Shown: positions 51,603 through 61,604 of the stretch, piece by piece | How positions within the stretch are numbered: the first letter of the stretch is position 1 | How the letters are laid out: each line of letters begins with the position of its first letter | Assembly: GCA_900544025.1 (NCBI GenBank) | Contig: UQTM01000003.1 | Span: 1-64,000, forward strand | From: an uncultured Odoribacter sp. | Lineage (GTDB): Bacteria; Bacteroidota; Bacteroidia; Bacteroidales; Marinifilaceae | Length of the DNA stretch: 64,000 bases | Direction: 5' to 3' | Notes under the pieces: generated by a model | Databases searched by the model: none | The model's input: only the letters and a program-made list of their open reading frames with translations | What the model was told of the DNA's origin: nothing | Position numbers and translations under genes: made by a program

Positions 51603-54600
51603 ATGTTAAAAATTCTGTTATTATTTTTTATAATAACTTCTGCTTTCTGTGTGTCCGGGCGGCTGTCGGCCAATCCGGGTATGCTGGCGTTGTCTTTGGC
51701 AGGCAGCGAAGCAGCAGACACCCTTTTATTTCCGATCCGCGAGAATCAGGATAATGCGATCCGGGAAGATTTACCTACTTCGGCACTTTTTTTGAAAAAG
51801 CCTGCCAACGTGAAAGATACGGTGGTGTATGATCCTATTTCCCGCCGCTATGTAGTGATGAGCCTGGTGGGAGGGAAATACCATTATTCGCGTCCCTATT
51901 CCGTGACTTTGGAGGAATATTTGCAATCGCGGTCAAAACTGACCATGTATGATTATAATCGCCGCCAGACGAAGGATGGAGATAAGTATGATTTTAAAAA
52001 TCTGATATCGGAAATTCAATTCCTTGATAAAATTTTAAGTCCTATTTTTGGGAAAGACCGGGTGAAATTAAGCGTACAGGGGTCTGTGGAGCTGATTTTG
52101 GGCGTAAAGACCAATAAGGTCGATAATCCGACACTTCCCGTGGATTTACGTAAAACGACAACGCTTGATTTCGACGAAAAAATCCAGTTCGGCATTAACG
52201 GGAATATCGGTGATCTGATTAATCTGGACTGGACTTACAATACAGATGCCCGTTTCGATTTCGACAATATGCTGAAATTGAATTACGAAGGGAAGGAGGA
52301 CGATATCGTCAAAAAAGTGGAAGCAGGAAACGTGTCCTTGCCTTTGCCGGGGACGTTGATCACCGGGGGACAGAATTTGTGGGGATTTCGTACAGACCTC
52401 CAGTTCGGTAAATTGTCGGTTTCCGGTATTTTTTCACAGCAAAAGGGAGAATCGAAAGTGGTAAAGCTGGAAAAAGGGGCGCAAAAGCAAGAGTTTGAAG
52501 TTTCGGCTTTAGATTACGAGGCCAATAAGCATTTTTTCCTTTCGAAGTATTTTCGCGATCAATATGATGCGGCTTTGCGGAATCTTCCGGTGGTGAACAG
52601 CGGGGTAACCGTTACGAAAATCGAGGTTTGGGTTACCAATAAGAGTTCCCGTTTTGATAAAGCCCGGAATATCGTGGCTTTCGTCGATTTGGGAGAGAAC
52701 CGGAATAATATCTCCAATCCTCTTTTCGCTCCCAATGGGGGAAATTATCCGAATAACGATGCCAATACGCTTTATGGTTATATAAAGAACGGTAAATATC
52801 AGGGGATTCGAGATATTAATACAGTGTCTTCTACTTTGACGGAGCTGACTTCCGGAAGAGATTATGAAAAATTGGAGAACGCTCGTTTGCTCGATCCTTC
52901 AGAGTATGTATTGAACGAGAAGTTAGGGTATATTTCTTTAAATTCGACTTTGAGTGCGTCCGAAGTATTGGCCGTTTCGTATGAATATACCGTGAGGGGG
53001 GAGGTGTTTACGGTGGGGGAATTGACCTCGAACGCTCCGGCCGCCCCTTCTACGCTTGCCGTCAAGATGTTGAAAAGCACTACTCAAAGCCCTGCATTGC
53101 CTACCTGGGATTTGATGATGAAGAATGTGTACAACATTGGGGCTTATAATCTGAGTAGCGAAGATTTTGTGCTGGATATTCTTTATCAGAACGATAGGGC
53201 CGGGACGAAAGTGAATTATTTGCCTGCCGGAGATATAAATAATAAGATACTGCTTTCGGTATTGAATCTCGACCGCCTGAATTCGCAGCTGGATGCGAAG
53301 CCCGACGGTAAGTTCGATTATATCGAGGGGATAACGGTTTATTCCAACAAGGGACGTATCGTGTTTCCGGTGCTGGAACCCTTCGGCTCTTACCTGGCAG
53401 AAAAGATCAATAATCCGGGAGTGGCCCAGCAATATGTGTACGACGATCTATACACAAAGACACAGAGCGAAGCGGAACAAAATTCGGAGAAAAATAAATT
53501 TTTCCTGAAAGGCAGCTATAAATCTTCCACTTCTTCCGAGATTTCTTTAGGAGGTGGCGATATATCGCAGGGATCGGTGAAAGTGCTCGCCGGAGGGGTG
53601 GAACTGACCGAAAATATCGATTATATGGTGGATTACACCATGGGAACCGTACAGATTATCAATCAGGCTTTGCTGGAGGCCGGAACTCCGATTACGATCA
53701 AGAGCGAGGATCGCTCTTCTTTCGGGATGCAGACCAAGACTTTGGTGGGTACGCACCTCGATTATAAATTCAACGATAAGCTGAATGTCGGGGCTACGAT
53801 CATGCACATGAACGAAAAACCGCTAACCCATAAAGTGAATATCGGTGAAGAACCGCTTTCGAATACGATCTGGGGATTCAATGCGACTTACAATACAGAG
53901 TCCGGTTTTCTGACAACTTTGGTGGACAAGCTGCCTTTTATCAATACGAAAGTAAAATCGAGATTGACCATCGATACCGAGTTTGCCAAATTCCAGCCGG
54001 GAACGGCGAAAGGGGTGGGCGGGAATGCTTATATCGACGATTTCGAAGGCAGCAAAATTTCTATCGATATGAAAGCGGTGACCCAATGGAAGCTGGCTTC
54101 CACACCTCAGGACAATACCTTCCCGGAAGGTAGCCTTACGAACAACCTTGCATATGGCTATAACCGGGGAAAACTGGCGTGGTATGTGGTCGATCCGTTG
54201 TTTTACAGAATGTCCACCGCCACTCCTTCCCATATTCGTGACGATAAAGAGCAGCGTTCCAATCACTTTGTGCGGGAGATCCGGCAAACGGAGATTTTTC
54301 CGAATAAAGACCTGGCTTTGGGCGATGTGAATATTGTTCCGGCTCTGACGGTGGCTTTCTATCCAGAAGAGAAAGGGCCTTATAATTTCCGGACGGAGGG
54401 ATTGGATAGAAACGGCAAAGTGAGAAACCCCGAACAGATGTGGGGAGGTATGATGCGGAGTATCCAGACCAACGATTTCGAGGCGGCCAATGTGCAGTAT
54501 ATCGAAATGTGGCTGATGGATCCTTTTGTTTATAATTCTCAGCACCGGGGCGGGGATGTATATTTTGATTTAGGGGATGTGTCGGAAGATATTTTGAAAG

Positions 54601-57600
54601 ATGGGCGTAAGTCGTTCGAAAACGGTTTGCCTGTGGGAACGGATACTTCAAAAATCGAATCGACGATCTGGGGACGTATTCCCTTGGTACAATCGATCGT
54701 GAACGGTTTCGATAATAACAGCCAGGCCAGGCGTTTTCAGGATGTGGGGCTCGACGGGATGAGCAACGAAGAAGAGCGGGTGCATTATGCCGCTTATCTT
54801 CAAAACCTGAGAACGATTTACGGTGAGGATTCGAAAATATACCAGGATGCCTATAACGACCCGGCGGGAGACGATTATCATTTTTTCCGGGGATCGGATT
54901 TCGATGCTTTGCAAACTCCTATTTTAGACCGGTATAAGCGTTATAACGGAACGGAAGGTAATTCTCCCACAGCGGAGATGTCGCCGGAGTCGTACTCTAC
55001 GGCAGCCACCACTCTACCCGATGTAGAGGATATCAATGGCGATAACACGCTGAACGAGACGGAGGCTTTTTTCCGCTATCACCTTCATCTGAGCCCGAAC
55101 GAAATGCAGGTGGGAAAGAATTTCATCAGCAGTATTACGACGGCAACGGTAGAGTTGCCGAACGGAACGACGGAAGAGATCAAATGGTATCAGATCAGGA
55201 TCCCTTTGAACAGTAGCCAGCGTACGCAGTGGGGGCAGCCCGATTTAAAATCCGTCCGTTTTATGCGTATGTTCCTGAAAGGATTTCAGGATAGTGTCGT
55301 TTTGCGTATGGCGAGCCTGGACCTGGTGAGGGATAACTGGAGAAAATACGAAGGGGCTTTGGACGACCGTTTACCGGATAATGACCAGAACACTACTTTC
55401 GATGTGTCTGTGGTGAATCTGGAAGAAAATGCTTCGAAAACTCCGGTCAATTATGTAATGCCTCCGGGGATCGACCGGGTGGTGGATGCAACCAATCCGC
55501 AAATGAGAGAGCTGAACGAACAGGCTATGGCCTTGAAAGTGGTGAATTTGCGGGAAGGATACGGGCGTGCCGTTTATAAGAATATGAATCTGGACGTATT
55601 GCGCTATAAAACACTTCGTATGGATGTGCATGCGGAGGCTTTGACGGATAGTCCTTTGGAAGACGGAGAGTTGTGTTTGTTTTTACGTTTCGGCAGCGAT
55701 AATACCAACAATTATTACGAATATGAAATGCCTTTGGTGCTGACCCGTCCCGGTTTTTACGCTTCCGATGAAATCGGGCGTGAAGGGGTGTGGCCCACGG
55801 CAAACCGTATCGAATTGCCTTTGCGGTTATTGCAGTTGTTGAAACAAAAGCGGAATACCGGGGATGGGGAGCTGTCGGATGTGTACGAGCTGACTCTGAA
55901 AGATTTGGATGAAACGGTCAATGCTGCCGTGATGAATCATGTTATCCGGGTAAAAGGAAAGCCTTCGCTGGGGGCTATCCGTAATATCATGATCGGAATC
56001 CGTAACCCGGAAGGAGGAGGGGGAAAAGGCGACCGCTCTGCGGAAGTGTGGGTGAATGAGTTGCGGTTGTCGGATTTCGATAATAAGGGCGGCTGGGCGG
56101 CCAATGCACGAATGACGATGAAGCTGGCGGATGTGGCTACGATTAGTTTTGCAGGTTCCCGCCAGACACAGGGATTCGGAAGCCTGGAGCAGCATGCCAG
56201 CGAAATAGCCCGGGAAGATTTACGGTCTATCGATTTTTCGACCAATGTCGAATTTGGAAAATTTTTCCCGGAAAAATGGCGGTTAAGACTGCCGATGTAT
56301 TATGCCTATTCCCGGCAATCGATTTTGCCGGAATACGATCCGCTGGATACCGATATTCCTTTGGAGGTGGCTATGGATAATGCTAAAAATAAGCGATTGA
56401 GGGACTCTATCCGTCACAATGCCGAGGATTATATGATGCGTAAAAGTTTGAATTTCACGAATATCGGCGTTGAAAGCAAAACGGGTGAGTCGCGTTTCTT
56501 CGATCTTTCCAATCTTTCGCTGACTTTTTCTTATAATAAGTCCTATGGCAGGAACGTGAATACGGAGCGTGATCTGGATAAGGATTACAGAGGATTGATC
56601 AGTTATATTTATACCGGGGCACCGCCTGTTGTGAAGCCGTTTAAAAATTCAAAATCGCTGGATTCCAAGTATCTGCGCATATTGAAAGATTTTAATTTCT
56701 ACTATATGCCTTCGATGCTGTCGATCACTTCCGATATTACACGGAATTACCGGGAGATCAAGCTGAAAAATCTGGATAATCCGGATTTATTGATCGAACC
56801 GACAGTGGATAAGGATTTTACCTGGAGACGGGAATATGCTTTCAGATTTAACCTGACCGAGAATTTACTGGTAAATTTCAGGGCAGAGGCCAAGGCGCGG
56901 ATCGACGAACCGGAAGGCATTGTGGATAAGCAAAGAGACCCTGAACGGTATGAACAATGGAAAGACACCGTATGGCATAATATTCTCGACGGGGGCCGTC
57001 CGGTGAATTATAATCATAATTTCTCCGTGGAATATAAGCTGCCTCTCGATAAGCTGCCGTTTTTGGATTGGACTTCCACCCGCGCCAGTTACGGTGCGGT
57101 TTACGATTGGCAGGCCGGGGCGCTTACAGACGATTCGGTGAATTTAGGAAATGTGATCCGAAATTCCAATGCTTTACAGGTGAATACCGATTTGATGCTG
57201 ACGGGATTGTATAATAAATCGAAGTTTTTGCGGGAAATGACCCGCCCTTTCCGTCCGAGAAAAGGGAAGACCGTGAAGTTCGAGACCGGACTGGAAGAGG
57301 TGAAGCGCGGACGTTCCGTGGTGGTGAAGCATAAGCTGAAAACCGGAGATATACAGGCGAAGCTGATCGCACCGGACGGGAAGCAGGTGAAAATGGGATA
57401 TAAGTCGGTGGGACGTAATAAAATACGCCTGACTTCTTCGCAGAGTCTCGAAGGTGCGCAATTAGTGATAACGGGAAGGGAAACTACGCGGCTTAGCCCG
57501 GCGATGCGTGCCGGACGTTTTTTGACCGGATTGATTACCGGGATTAGGAGTATATCTGTGGGGTATTCCGAAGACAAGGGGACCACCTTGCCGGGATTCT

Positions 57601-58892
57601 TGCCCGAAGCCCGCTGGCTGGGACAACAGGGATATAACGGCTCTTCGGCTCCCGGTTTCAAGTTCCTGTTCGGAGGACAACGGGACGATTTCGGTATAGA
57701 GGCTGCCCGGAAAGGATGGATCACTACCGATTCTACACTGAATAGTCCCTATCTGATGAATGCCAGCCGGAGCGTATATGTACGTTTGATTTATGAGCCG
57801 GTTAAAAAGTTCCGGGTGGAATTGACGTCCAACTGGATACGGTCGCGCAACAGTAATGAATACCTTTTGTATGACGGCGGCGGTTTCAGTTCGATGAATA
57901 AGGTAGTATCGGGTAATTTCAGTATGACGACCGTCGGGTTGAAATCGGCATTTTATAACGTGGGGAATAATACCGAAGCTTCGCTGGCCACTTATCAGAA
58001 GTTTCTGGATAACCGGAAGATTGTTTCGGCAGAGATGGCGCAAAAGCGTTATGGGGATAATTATGACGATTTTGCTATTCTCGACGGGGATAAGCCTACC
58101 GGATTTTACGAAGGGTATGGAGCTACTTCCCAGGAGGTGCTGATCTCCGCTTTTAACCGGGCGTACGGGGCAGGGGATTACGAAGGACTGATCCCGAAGT
58201 TGTGGGCGATGCGTCCGAACTGGAAGGTTACCTACAACGGATTGACAGACTTCGAACCGGTGAAAAAATTGTTTAAGACGATAGCGTTTACACATACTTA
58301 TAATTGTAAATATAATGTCGGATCGTATGCGTCCAACTTGCAGTTTCAGGCGGATGAAGACGGTTTTTCCAATATTTTGGATGCCCAGAATAACTGGATG
58401 GCAATGTATGATGTGAGTACGGTGTCGATCAACGAGCAGTTCAATCCCCTGATCGGGGTGAACCTGATCTGGCAAAATAATCTGACTACGAATTTCAGTA
58501 TAAATCGCCGCCGGGATGTCAGTTTGAGCTTAGTCAATGCACAGTTGTCGGAAACATCCGGGAATGAAATTGTCGTGGGAGCAGGATACCGTTTTGGAAA
58601 TTTGCCTATCTTTACAAAGAATAAAAGACTGGATAACGATATAAATTTGCAGTGTGATTTTTCGATTCGCCGGAATAATACAGTGATCCGCCGGATATCG
58701 GAAAGCGTCGATCAGCTGACTGCAGGGCAGGAAGTCATGAGCGTGAAAGTGTCGGCCGATTATACCTTTAATAATCGTCTGAATTTGCGTTTATTTTATG
58801 ACCGGGTGGTGAATACGCCTTATGTGTCGCTTTCTTTCCCGACCACGAATACTAATTTTGGTGTGGCAGTGCGTTATACTTTAACACAATAA
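51603..58892 (+). CDS. sprA: Type IX secretion translocon SprA (Sov)
   Basis: 2429 aa, the length of the SprA/Sov family, the giant 36-strand outer-membrane channel of the type IX secretion system. Signal peptide in residues 1-24. Recognised from family stretches: near 185-215 IQFGINGNIGDLINLDW, GNVSLPLPGTLITGGQNLWG (about 245), WGFRTDLQFGKLSVSGIFSQ, NAYIDDFEGSKISIDM (about 810), NEMQVGKNFISS, EVWVNELRLSDFDNKGGWA (about 1480) and the end FGVAVRYTLTQ. T9SS exports proteins with C-terminal targeting domains and powers gliding in relatives. Intact; followed after 16 bp by an unknown outer-membrane protein gene. Confidence 0.96.
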   Translation: MLKILLLFFIITSAFCVSGRLSANPGMLALSLAGSEAADTLLFPIRENQDNAIREDLPTSALFLKKPANVKDTVVYDPISRRYVVMSLVGGKYHYSRPYSVTLEEYLQSRSKLTMYDYNRRQTKDGDKYDFKNLISEIQFLDKILSPIFGKDRVKLSVQGSVELILGVKTNKVDNPTLPVDLRKTTTLDFDEKIQFGINGNIGDLINLDWTYNTDARFDFDNMLKLNYEGKEDDIVKKVEAGNVSLPLPGTLITGGQNLWGFRTDLQFGKLSVSGIFSQQKGESKVVKLEKGAQKQEFEVSALDYEANKHFFLSKYFRDQYDAALRNLPVVNSGVTVTKIEVWVTNKSSRFDKARNIVAFVDLGENRNNISNPLFAPNGGNYPNNDANTLYGYIKNGKYQGIRDINTVSSTLTELTSGRDYEKLENARLLDPSEYVLNEKLGYISLNSTLSASEVLAVSYEYTVRGEVFTVGELTSNAPAAPSTLAVKMLKSTTQSPALPTWDLMMKNVYNIGAYNLSSEDFVLDILYQNDRAGTKVNYLPAGDINNKILLSVLNLDRLNSQLDAKPDGKFDYIEGITVYSNKGRIVFPVLEPFGSYLAEKINNPGVAQQYVYDDLYTKTQSEAEQNSEKNKFFLKGSYKSSTSSEISLGGGDISQGSVKVLAGGVELTENIDYMVDYTMGTVQIINQALLEAGTPITIKSEDRSSFGMQTKTLVGTHLDYKFNDKLNVGATIMHMNEKPLTHKVNIGEEPLSNTIWGFNATYNTESGFLTTLVDKLPFINTKVKSRLTIDTEFAKFQPGTAKGVGGNAYIDDFEGSKISIDMKAVTQWKLASTPQDNTFPEGSLTNNLAYGYNRGKLAWYVVDPLFYRMSTATPSHIRDDKEQRSNHFVREIRQTEIFPNKDLALGDVNIVPALTVAFYPEEKGPYNFRTEGLDRNGKVRNPEQMWGGMMRSIQTNDFEAANVQYIEMWLMDPFVYNSQHRGGDVYFDLGDVSEDILKDGRKSFENGLPVGTDTSKIESTIWGRIPLVQSIVNGFDNNSQARRFQDVGLDGMSNEEERVHYAAYLQNLRTIYGEDSKIYQDAYNDPAGDDYHFFRGSDFDALQTPILDRYKRYNGTEGNSPTAEMSPESYSTAATTLPDVEDINGDNTLNETEAFFRYHLHLSPNEMQVGKNFISSITTATVELPNGTTEEIKWYQIRIPLNSSQRTQWGQPDLKSVRFMRMFLKGFQDSVVLRMASLDLVRDNWRKYEGALDDRLPDNDQNTTFDVSVVNLEENASKTPVNYVMPPGIDRVVDATNPQMRELNEQAMALKVVNLREGYGRAVYKNMNLDVLRYKTLRMDVHAEALTDSPLEDGELCLFLRFGSDNTNNYYEYEMPLVLTRPGFYASDEIGREGVWPTANRIELPLRLLQLLKQKRNTGDGELSDVYELTLKDLDETVNAAVMNHVIRVKGKPSLGAIRNIMIGIRNPEGGGGKGDRSAEVWVNELRLSDFDNKGGWAANARMTMKLADVATISFAGSRQTQGFGSLEQHASEIAREDLRSIDFSTNVEFGKFFPEKWRLRLPMYYAYSRQSILPEYDPLDTDIPLEVAMDNAKNKRLRDSIRHNAEDYMMRKSLNFTNIGVESKTGESRFFDLSNLSLTFSYNKSYGRNVNTERDLDKDYRGLISYIYTGAPPVVKPFKNSKSLDSKYLRILKDFNFYYMPSMLSITSDITRNYREIKLKNLDNPDLLIEPTVDKDFTWRREYAFRFNLTENLLVNFRAEAKARIDEPEGIVDKQRDPERYEQWKDTVWHNILDGGRPVNYNHNFSVEYKLPLDKLPFLDWTSTRASYGAVYDWQAGALTDDSVNLGNVIRNSNALQVNTDLMLTGLYNKSKFLREMTRPFRPRKGKTVKFETGLEEVKRGRSVVVKHKLKTGDIQAKLIAPDGKQVKMGYKSVGRNKIRLTSSQSLEGAQLVITGRETTRLSPAMRAGRFLTGLITGIRSISVGYSEDKGTTLPGFLPEARWLGQQGYNGSSAPGFKFLFGGQRDDFGIEAARKGWITTDSTLNSPYLMNASRSVYVRLIYEPVKKFRVELTSNWIRSRNSNEYLLYDGGGFSSMNKVVSGNFSMTTVGLKSAFYNVGNNTEASLATYQKFLDNRKIVSAEMAQKRYGDNYDDFAILDGDKPTGFYEGYGATSQEVLISAFNRAYGAGDYEGLIPKLWAMRPNWKVTYNGLTDFEPVKKLFKTIAFTHTYNCKYNVGSYASNLQFQADEDGFSNILDAQNNWMAMYDVSTVSINEQFNPLIGVNLIWQNNLTTNFSINRRRDVSLSLVNAQLSETSGNEIVVGAGYRFGNLPIFTKNKRLDNDINLQCDFSIRRNNTVIRRISESVDQLTAGQEVMSVKVSADYTFNNRLNLRLFYDRVVNTPYVSLSFPTTNTNFGVAVRYTLTQ

Positions 58893-58908
58893 AGGAGAAA
58901 AATCGATA

Positions 58909-60093
58909 ATGAGTAAATTGTTTTGGTGTGTGTGGTTTTTGTTGCTGTCGGGCGGGGTTGCCGGACAGATGCAGCAAAAGTGGTTTGTTTCCGATCCCAA
59001 AATAAATCCGGAACGGAACCAGGATTTATTAGTGGAGATCGATAATGCCGATTTTTTTAAGAATAATGAATATATCAGCGACGTCTCCAAGGGATATACT
59101 TTAGGCGGTTTTTGGATCATTCCGAAACTGGTTTATTTCCCTTCCAAAAATACAAAACTGGAGTTCGGTTGGTATTTGTTACAATATTTAGGAGCGAATC
59201 ATTATCCGGCACCTTCTCCCGCCCTTGTGCCCGATTCGTTGAATGCTTCCCATCCGGGAAAGTTCCGAAACAAAGCTTTTCTAAGGATACAATGGTCGCC
59301 TTTACCTGATTTTCATGTGGTTCTGGGTTCTTTATACGGAGGGGCGAATCATGGGCTGATCGAGCCTTTGTATCAATGGGAGCGTTATTTTTCTGCCAAT
59401 CCGGAGGATGGTGTACAGTTGATTTATAAACGTCCTTCACTAAAAGCCGATATGTGGATCAACTGGCAGAATTTTATTTTTAAGAACGATCCTTATCTCG
59501 AGCAGTTTGTGTTAGGCTTGTCTGCTGAGTTTATTTTTACCCGTCCTGAAAAAAGCTGGCAATTTTCCATGCCGATACAATTTTTGGGAAAACATTTCGG
59601 AGGGCAGATCGACAGAACGGATTTCGGAACTGTGTCGATGGGAAATGGAGCAGTGGGGTTTAAAGCCGTGAAAAACTTCGGGCGGAAATATCTGAATAGC
59701 TTATCGGCTTCTGCATACGGTTTGTTTTATTCTGAATTGGGAACTAAAAAATTGCCTTATAGCACCGGAAACGGTGTATTCGGATTAATGGAGCTGGATG
59801 CCGATCCCTTTTTTGTGCATTTAGGCTATTGGTCGTCTTGTCAGTTTATTTCGATCGAAGGAGAGCCTTTACTGCAATCGCTGTCTTATATGGACAACAG
59901 TACCTTGTTCCGTAACCGGGAGGTGGTGCTGGCGAAAGCCGGATTTAACAAGCAGGTTTGTAAAGGACTTTCCGTCGGTGCGTATTTTGAGAGCTATTAT
60001 GTGAGAAACCGATCGGAGTTCAATTATACCTATGGGTTACACATGCGTTTTAACCAGCAATTTTTCTTAAAGAAATTAAAGATTGTTGATTAA
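58909..60093 (+). CDS. Unknown outer-membrane protein, sprA operon partner
   Basis: 394 aa with a signal peptide (LLLSGGVAGQ). The mature protein shows amphipathic strands with aromatic ends (FGWYLLQYLGANHYP, SFQF-like WQFSMPIQFLG, LSASAYGLFYSELG, LSVGAYFESYYVRN, YTYGLHMRFNQQFF), as in a 14- to 18-strand barrel; the true end runs six residues past the last strand (KKLKIVD), not the usual terminal aromatic. Starts 16 bp after sprA with a GGAG site, so it is co-transcribed. I do not recognise the family. Context suggests an envelope role, possibly tied to T9SS; this is inference. Confidence 0.75.
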   Translation: MSKLFWCVWFLLLSGGVAGQMQQKWFVSDPKINPERNQDLLVEIDNADFFKNNEYISDVSKGYTLGGFWIIPKLVYFPSKNTKLEFGWYLLQYLGANHYPAPSPALVPDSLNASHPGKFRNKAFLRIQWSPLPDFHVVLGSLYGGANHGLIEPLYQWERYFSANPEDGVQLIYKRPSLKADMWINWQNFIFKNDPYLEQFVLGLSAEFIFTRPEKSWQFSMPIQFLGKHFGGQIDRTDFGTVSMGNGAVGFKAVKNFGRKYLNSLSASAYGLFYSELGTKKLPYSTGNGVFGLMELDADPFFVHLGYWSSCQFISIEGEPLLQSLSYMDNSTLFRNREVVLAKAGFNKQVCKGLSVGAYFESYYVRNRSEFNYTYGLHMRFNQQFFLKKLKIVD

Positions 60094-60115
60094 TGCTTAA
60101 AGTGGTTTGCAAACG

Positions 60116-60145
60116 TTGCAACAGAAGACGCAATTTATAACTTTG
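60116..60145 (+). promoter_or_regulatory. Promoter of the MBL/mtnN genes with palindromes on the -33 box
   Basis: TTG at 60116-60118 and TAACTTTG at 60138-60145 with a 19-base spacer. Two adjacent palindromes, GTTTGCAAAC (60105-60114) and GTTGCAAC (60115-60122), cover and precede the -33 box and may be an operator. Confidence 0.6.
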
Positions 60146-60175
60146 CTTCCTGAAAATTAGTAATTCATGACATTT

Positions 60176-60814
60176 ATGGAGATTGAAATATTTGTAAATA
60201 ATCCCTGGCAGCAAAATACGGTGGTGTTGTACAATCGGACAGGAGAGGCCGTGATTATCGATTGCGGTTGTCTGGGCGATGACGAAGAAGGCCAGCTTAA
60301 AAATTTTTTGTCGGAAAAGCACCTGAAACCGGTGGCTTTGCTCGATACTCATTTGCATATCGATCATATTTTCGGAAATAATTTTGTAAAGAAGGCTTTC
60401 GGTTTGGAAGCACAGGCAGGCGCTGCCGATAATTATCTGATCGAACATGCTGTGGAATATGCCGCTATGCTGGGAATTACGGGTATTACTCCTCCTCCTC
60501 CTGTCGGCAAGTATTTGAACGATGGAGATGTGGTGAAATTCGGAGATTCCGAATTGAAAGTGATTGCCGTTCCGGGACATTCGCCGGGAAGCCTTTGTTT
60601 TTACAGTGAGCCGGACCGGTTGCTGATTGCAGGCGATGTATTGTTTGCCGGCAGCGTGGGACGTTCCGATCTGCCGGGAGGTAATGGCCGGCAGCTGATA
60701 GAGGGCATTAAAAATAAATTATTGTGCTTACCGGATGAGGTAAGAGTGATCCCGGGACACGGGACTGAAACGACGATAGGCGAGGAGAAAAAGCATAATC
60801 CGTTTTTGAGGTAG
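60176..60814 (+). CDS. Metallo-beta-lactamase-fold hydrolase, glyoxalase-II-like
   Basis: 212 aa from ATG 60176 (an in-frame ATG at 60167 adds three residues). Zinc-binding motif THLHIDHIFG (HxHxDH), third His in VPGHSPGSLCFY, Asp in LLIAGDVLFAGSVG and last His in RVIPGHGTETTIGEEKKHNPF. This is the short glyoxalase-II-like subgroup (YcbL-type), which hydrolyses thioesters such as S-lactoylglutathione in vitro; Bacteroidetes lack glutathione as a rule, so the substrate is open. Followed after 5 bp by mtnN; one operon. Confidence 0.9.
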   Translation: MEIEIFVNNPWQQNTVVLYNRTGEAVIIDCGCLGDDEEGQLKNFLSEKHLKPVALLDTHLHIDHIFGNNFVKKAFGLEAQAGAADNYLIEHAVEYAAMLGITGITPPPPVGKYLNDGDVVKFGDSELKVIAVPGHSPGSLCFYSEPDRLLIAGDVLFAGSVGRSDLPGGNGRQLIEGIKNKLLCLPDEVRVIPGHGTETTIGEEKKHNPFLR

Positions 60815-60819
60815 TAACT

Positions 60820-61509
60820 ATGGGGAAGATCGGGATCATTGTGGCTATGACCAGCGAGTTCAATCTGGTAAATGTCTTACTTGAAGAAAAACACGAACGG
60901 CATGTAAATGATTTTTCCTTCGTAGAGGGAAGGCTCGACGGGAAAGAGGTGGTGCTGGCGAAAAGTGGTATCGGTAAGGTCTGTGCCGCCGTGGGGGTGT
61001 CGGAAATGATCCGGGAGTATAGTCCTGCTTGTATCGTTAATACCGGAGTGGCCGGAGGGATCGACGCTTCGTTGCAGGTGATGGATATTGTGGTGGGTGG
61101 ACGGACGGTCTATCATGATGTGTGGTGTGGGGAAGGAAATGCTTACGGGCAGATACAGGGATTGCCGGCTTTTTTTGAAGCCGATGCCCGTTTATTGAAA
61201 GCCGCTTTATCTATCGGGAGCGATGTGAGGCTTCTGAATGGTTTGATTTGCACCGGGGATCAGTTTATTACCGACCGTGTAGCCTTGAATAAGATTAAAG
61301 ATCATTTTCCCGAAGGCTTTGCCGTGGATATGGAGTCGTGCGCTATGGCGCAGGTATGCTATTTATATCGTGTGCCTTTTTTAAGTTTCAGGATTATTAG
61401 CGATACTCCGGGACGCACGGACGATCATTCGTTGCAATACCGGGAGTTTTGGACAATAGCCCCGGAAAAGTCGTTCGAAGTGCTGAGGCAGTTGATTGCC
61501 AGAGTTTAA
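60820..61509 (+). CDS. mtnN: MTA/SAH nucleosidase (Pfs)
   Basis: 229 aa. Cleaves methylthioadenosine and S-adenosylhomocysteine to adenine and the ribosyl thiols. Glu13 (AMTSEF), NTGVAGGID, Glu172 in VDMESCAMAQ and Asp195 in FRIISD match the catalytic residues of the family. The SAH product S-ribosylhomocysteine is the LuxS substrate, and luxS follows 95 bp later: together they recycle the methyl-donor by-product and yield AI-2. Confidence 0.93.
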   Translation: MGKIGIIVAMTSEFNLVNVLLEEKHERHVNDFSFVEGRLDGKEVVLAKSGIGKVCAAVGVSEMIREYSPACIVNTGVAGGIDASLQVMDIVVGGRTVYHDVWCGEGNAYGQIQGLPAFFEADARLLKAALSIGSDVRLLNGLICTGDQFITDRVALNKIKDHFPEGFAVDMESCAMAQVCYLYRVPFLSFRIISDTPGRTDDHSLQYREFWTIAPEKSFEVLRQLIARV

Positions 61510-61604
61510 ACGGGACGGGAAGTTGAAAAACAGAGAAAGAGACTTAGAGTGGGAATTGGGAATATGAAATGGAATGTTCGTTTTTGAAAATATAAATTGC
61601 AGGA

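Noticed and set aside
52938..53432. Minus-strand frames inside sprA and other long genes
   Set aside because: They are antisense shadows without ribosome sites or recognisable domains.
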